A DNA stretch of 64,000 bases from Telmatospirillum siberiense. GTDB lineage: Bacteria > Pseudomonadota > Alphaproteobacteria > Rhodospirillales > Magnetospirillaceae. The notes beneath the pieces are model-generated. The model worked only from the letters and a program-made list of their open reading frames with translations, ran no database searches and had not been told where the DNA came from. This document shows positions 63,903 to 64,000 of the stretch, in pieces. How positions within the stretch are numbered: the first letter of the stretch is position 1; each line of letters starts with the position of its first letter. The stretch is from positions 51,212-115,211 of the forward strand of contig NZ_PIUM01000017.1 of assembly GCF_002845745.1 (NCBI RefSeq), written 5' to 3'. The position numbers were made by a program, and so were the translations under genes.

Positions 63903-64000
63903 TCAAACAGAAGATACAACGGGCAGGCGCTGAAGTTTTGCAAGGATGACGTCGGCCGGCTTTGTCCAAACGAATGGCTTTGAATTTTTGTTGTGCTCGT
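63903..64000 (-). CDS. Transposase C-terminus, IS630-like, running off the window
   Basis: On the minus strand the last 31 codons of a gene are readable (63998 down to the TGA at 63903–63905), ending HNKNSKPFVWTKPADVILAK and LQRLPVVSSV. The pattern N-x-N-x-KPF-x-WTK-x-A-D-x-IL is typical of IS630-family DDE transposases near their C-terminus. The element's end is probably just beyond, at CTAGTGCATTGACTC (from about 63889), next to a TA as expected for IS630 target sites. The rest of the element lies outside the window. Confidence 0.7.
   Translation of the reverse strand, partial: EHNKNSKPFVWTKPADVILAKLQRLPVVSSV

Overview
This is a GC-rich chromosomal window from an alphaproteobacterium, most likely in the Rhodospirillales (Magnetospirillum/Rhodospirillum-like). 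The call rests on a CcrM-type GANTC methyltransferase beside rnhB, a DUF6111–nudix–DUF1285 cluster, an mprF–acvB pair, a DUF2076 protein, a fused malic enzyme/phosphotransacetylase-like protein, ETF-ubiquinone oxidoreductase, and abundant alphaproteobacterial intergenic palindromes. It carries about 57 protein genes, one tRNA and many hairpin repeats. Gene density is high and the content is mostly housekeeping. There is no prophage, CRISPR array or integrated island; one insertion sequence begins at the right edge.

Layout. 0.1–2 kb: mutY and a small secreted protein. 2.4–10.2 kb: a seven-gene leftward operon (FCD-type GntR regulator, gamma-glutamyltransferase, complete Dpp/Opp/Gsi-type peptide ABC transporter), preceded by an amidase with a divergent IclR regulator. 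This looks like uptake and breakdown of gamma-glutamyl compounds or peptides. 12.7–27.5 kb: ccrM–rnhB, a radical SAM protein, moaB, a soluble lytic transglycosylase, a family 4 type uracil-DNA glycosylase, etf-qo, a TPR lipoprotein with ispE, and maeB. 27.7–33.2 kb is the most unusual part: a pepsin-like bilobed aspartic protease and a class 3 lipase-like hydrolase in one operon, neither with a signal peptide, divergent from a REC–PAS–LuxR response regulator and its membrane histidine kinase. 33.3–45.4 kb: tRNA-Gln, an orphan ModA-like protein, DUF2076, acvB–mprF with a metallo-beta-lactamase fold hydrolase, a cache chemoreceptor, and a phosphatase–MFS–hydrolase run. 45.8–51.5 kb: a full biotin cluster, bioB divergent from bioF–bioH-like–bioC–bioD–bioA. 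51.7–56.2 kb: SDR, GH25 lysozyme, CCA-adding enzyme, DUF6111, nudix, DUF1285. 56.3–63.5 kb: a MoxR–DUF58–BatA/DUF4159–VWA/GATase-like operon and a small lipoprotein. The last ~100 bases are the 3' end of a transposase resembling IS630.

Tightly coupled genes are common. Four-base start/stop overlaps (ATGA or GTGA) occur in the transporter, tpr–ispE, mprF–acvB, phosphatase–MFS, biotin, DUF6111–nudix and MoxR operons.

The intergenic DNA is informative. A long imperfect palindrome of about 200–290 bp occurs three times, each time between convergent genes. A separate hairpin family keeps its loop sequence while its stem changes. Regulator-like operators sit upstream of gntR (four TGGAT units spaced exactly 8 bp apart) and between the amidase and iclR. 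Starts were chosen by ribosome-binding-site spacing and operon overlap where several were possible. Functions are from motif reading only; no database search was run.
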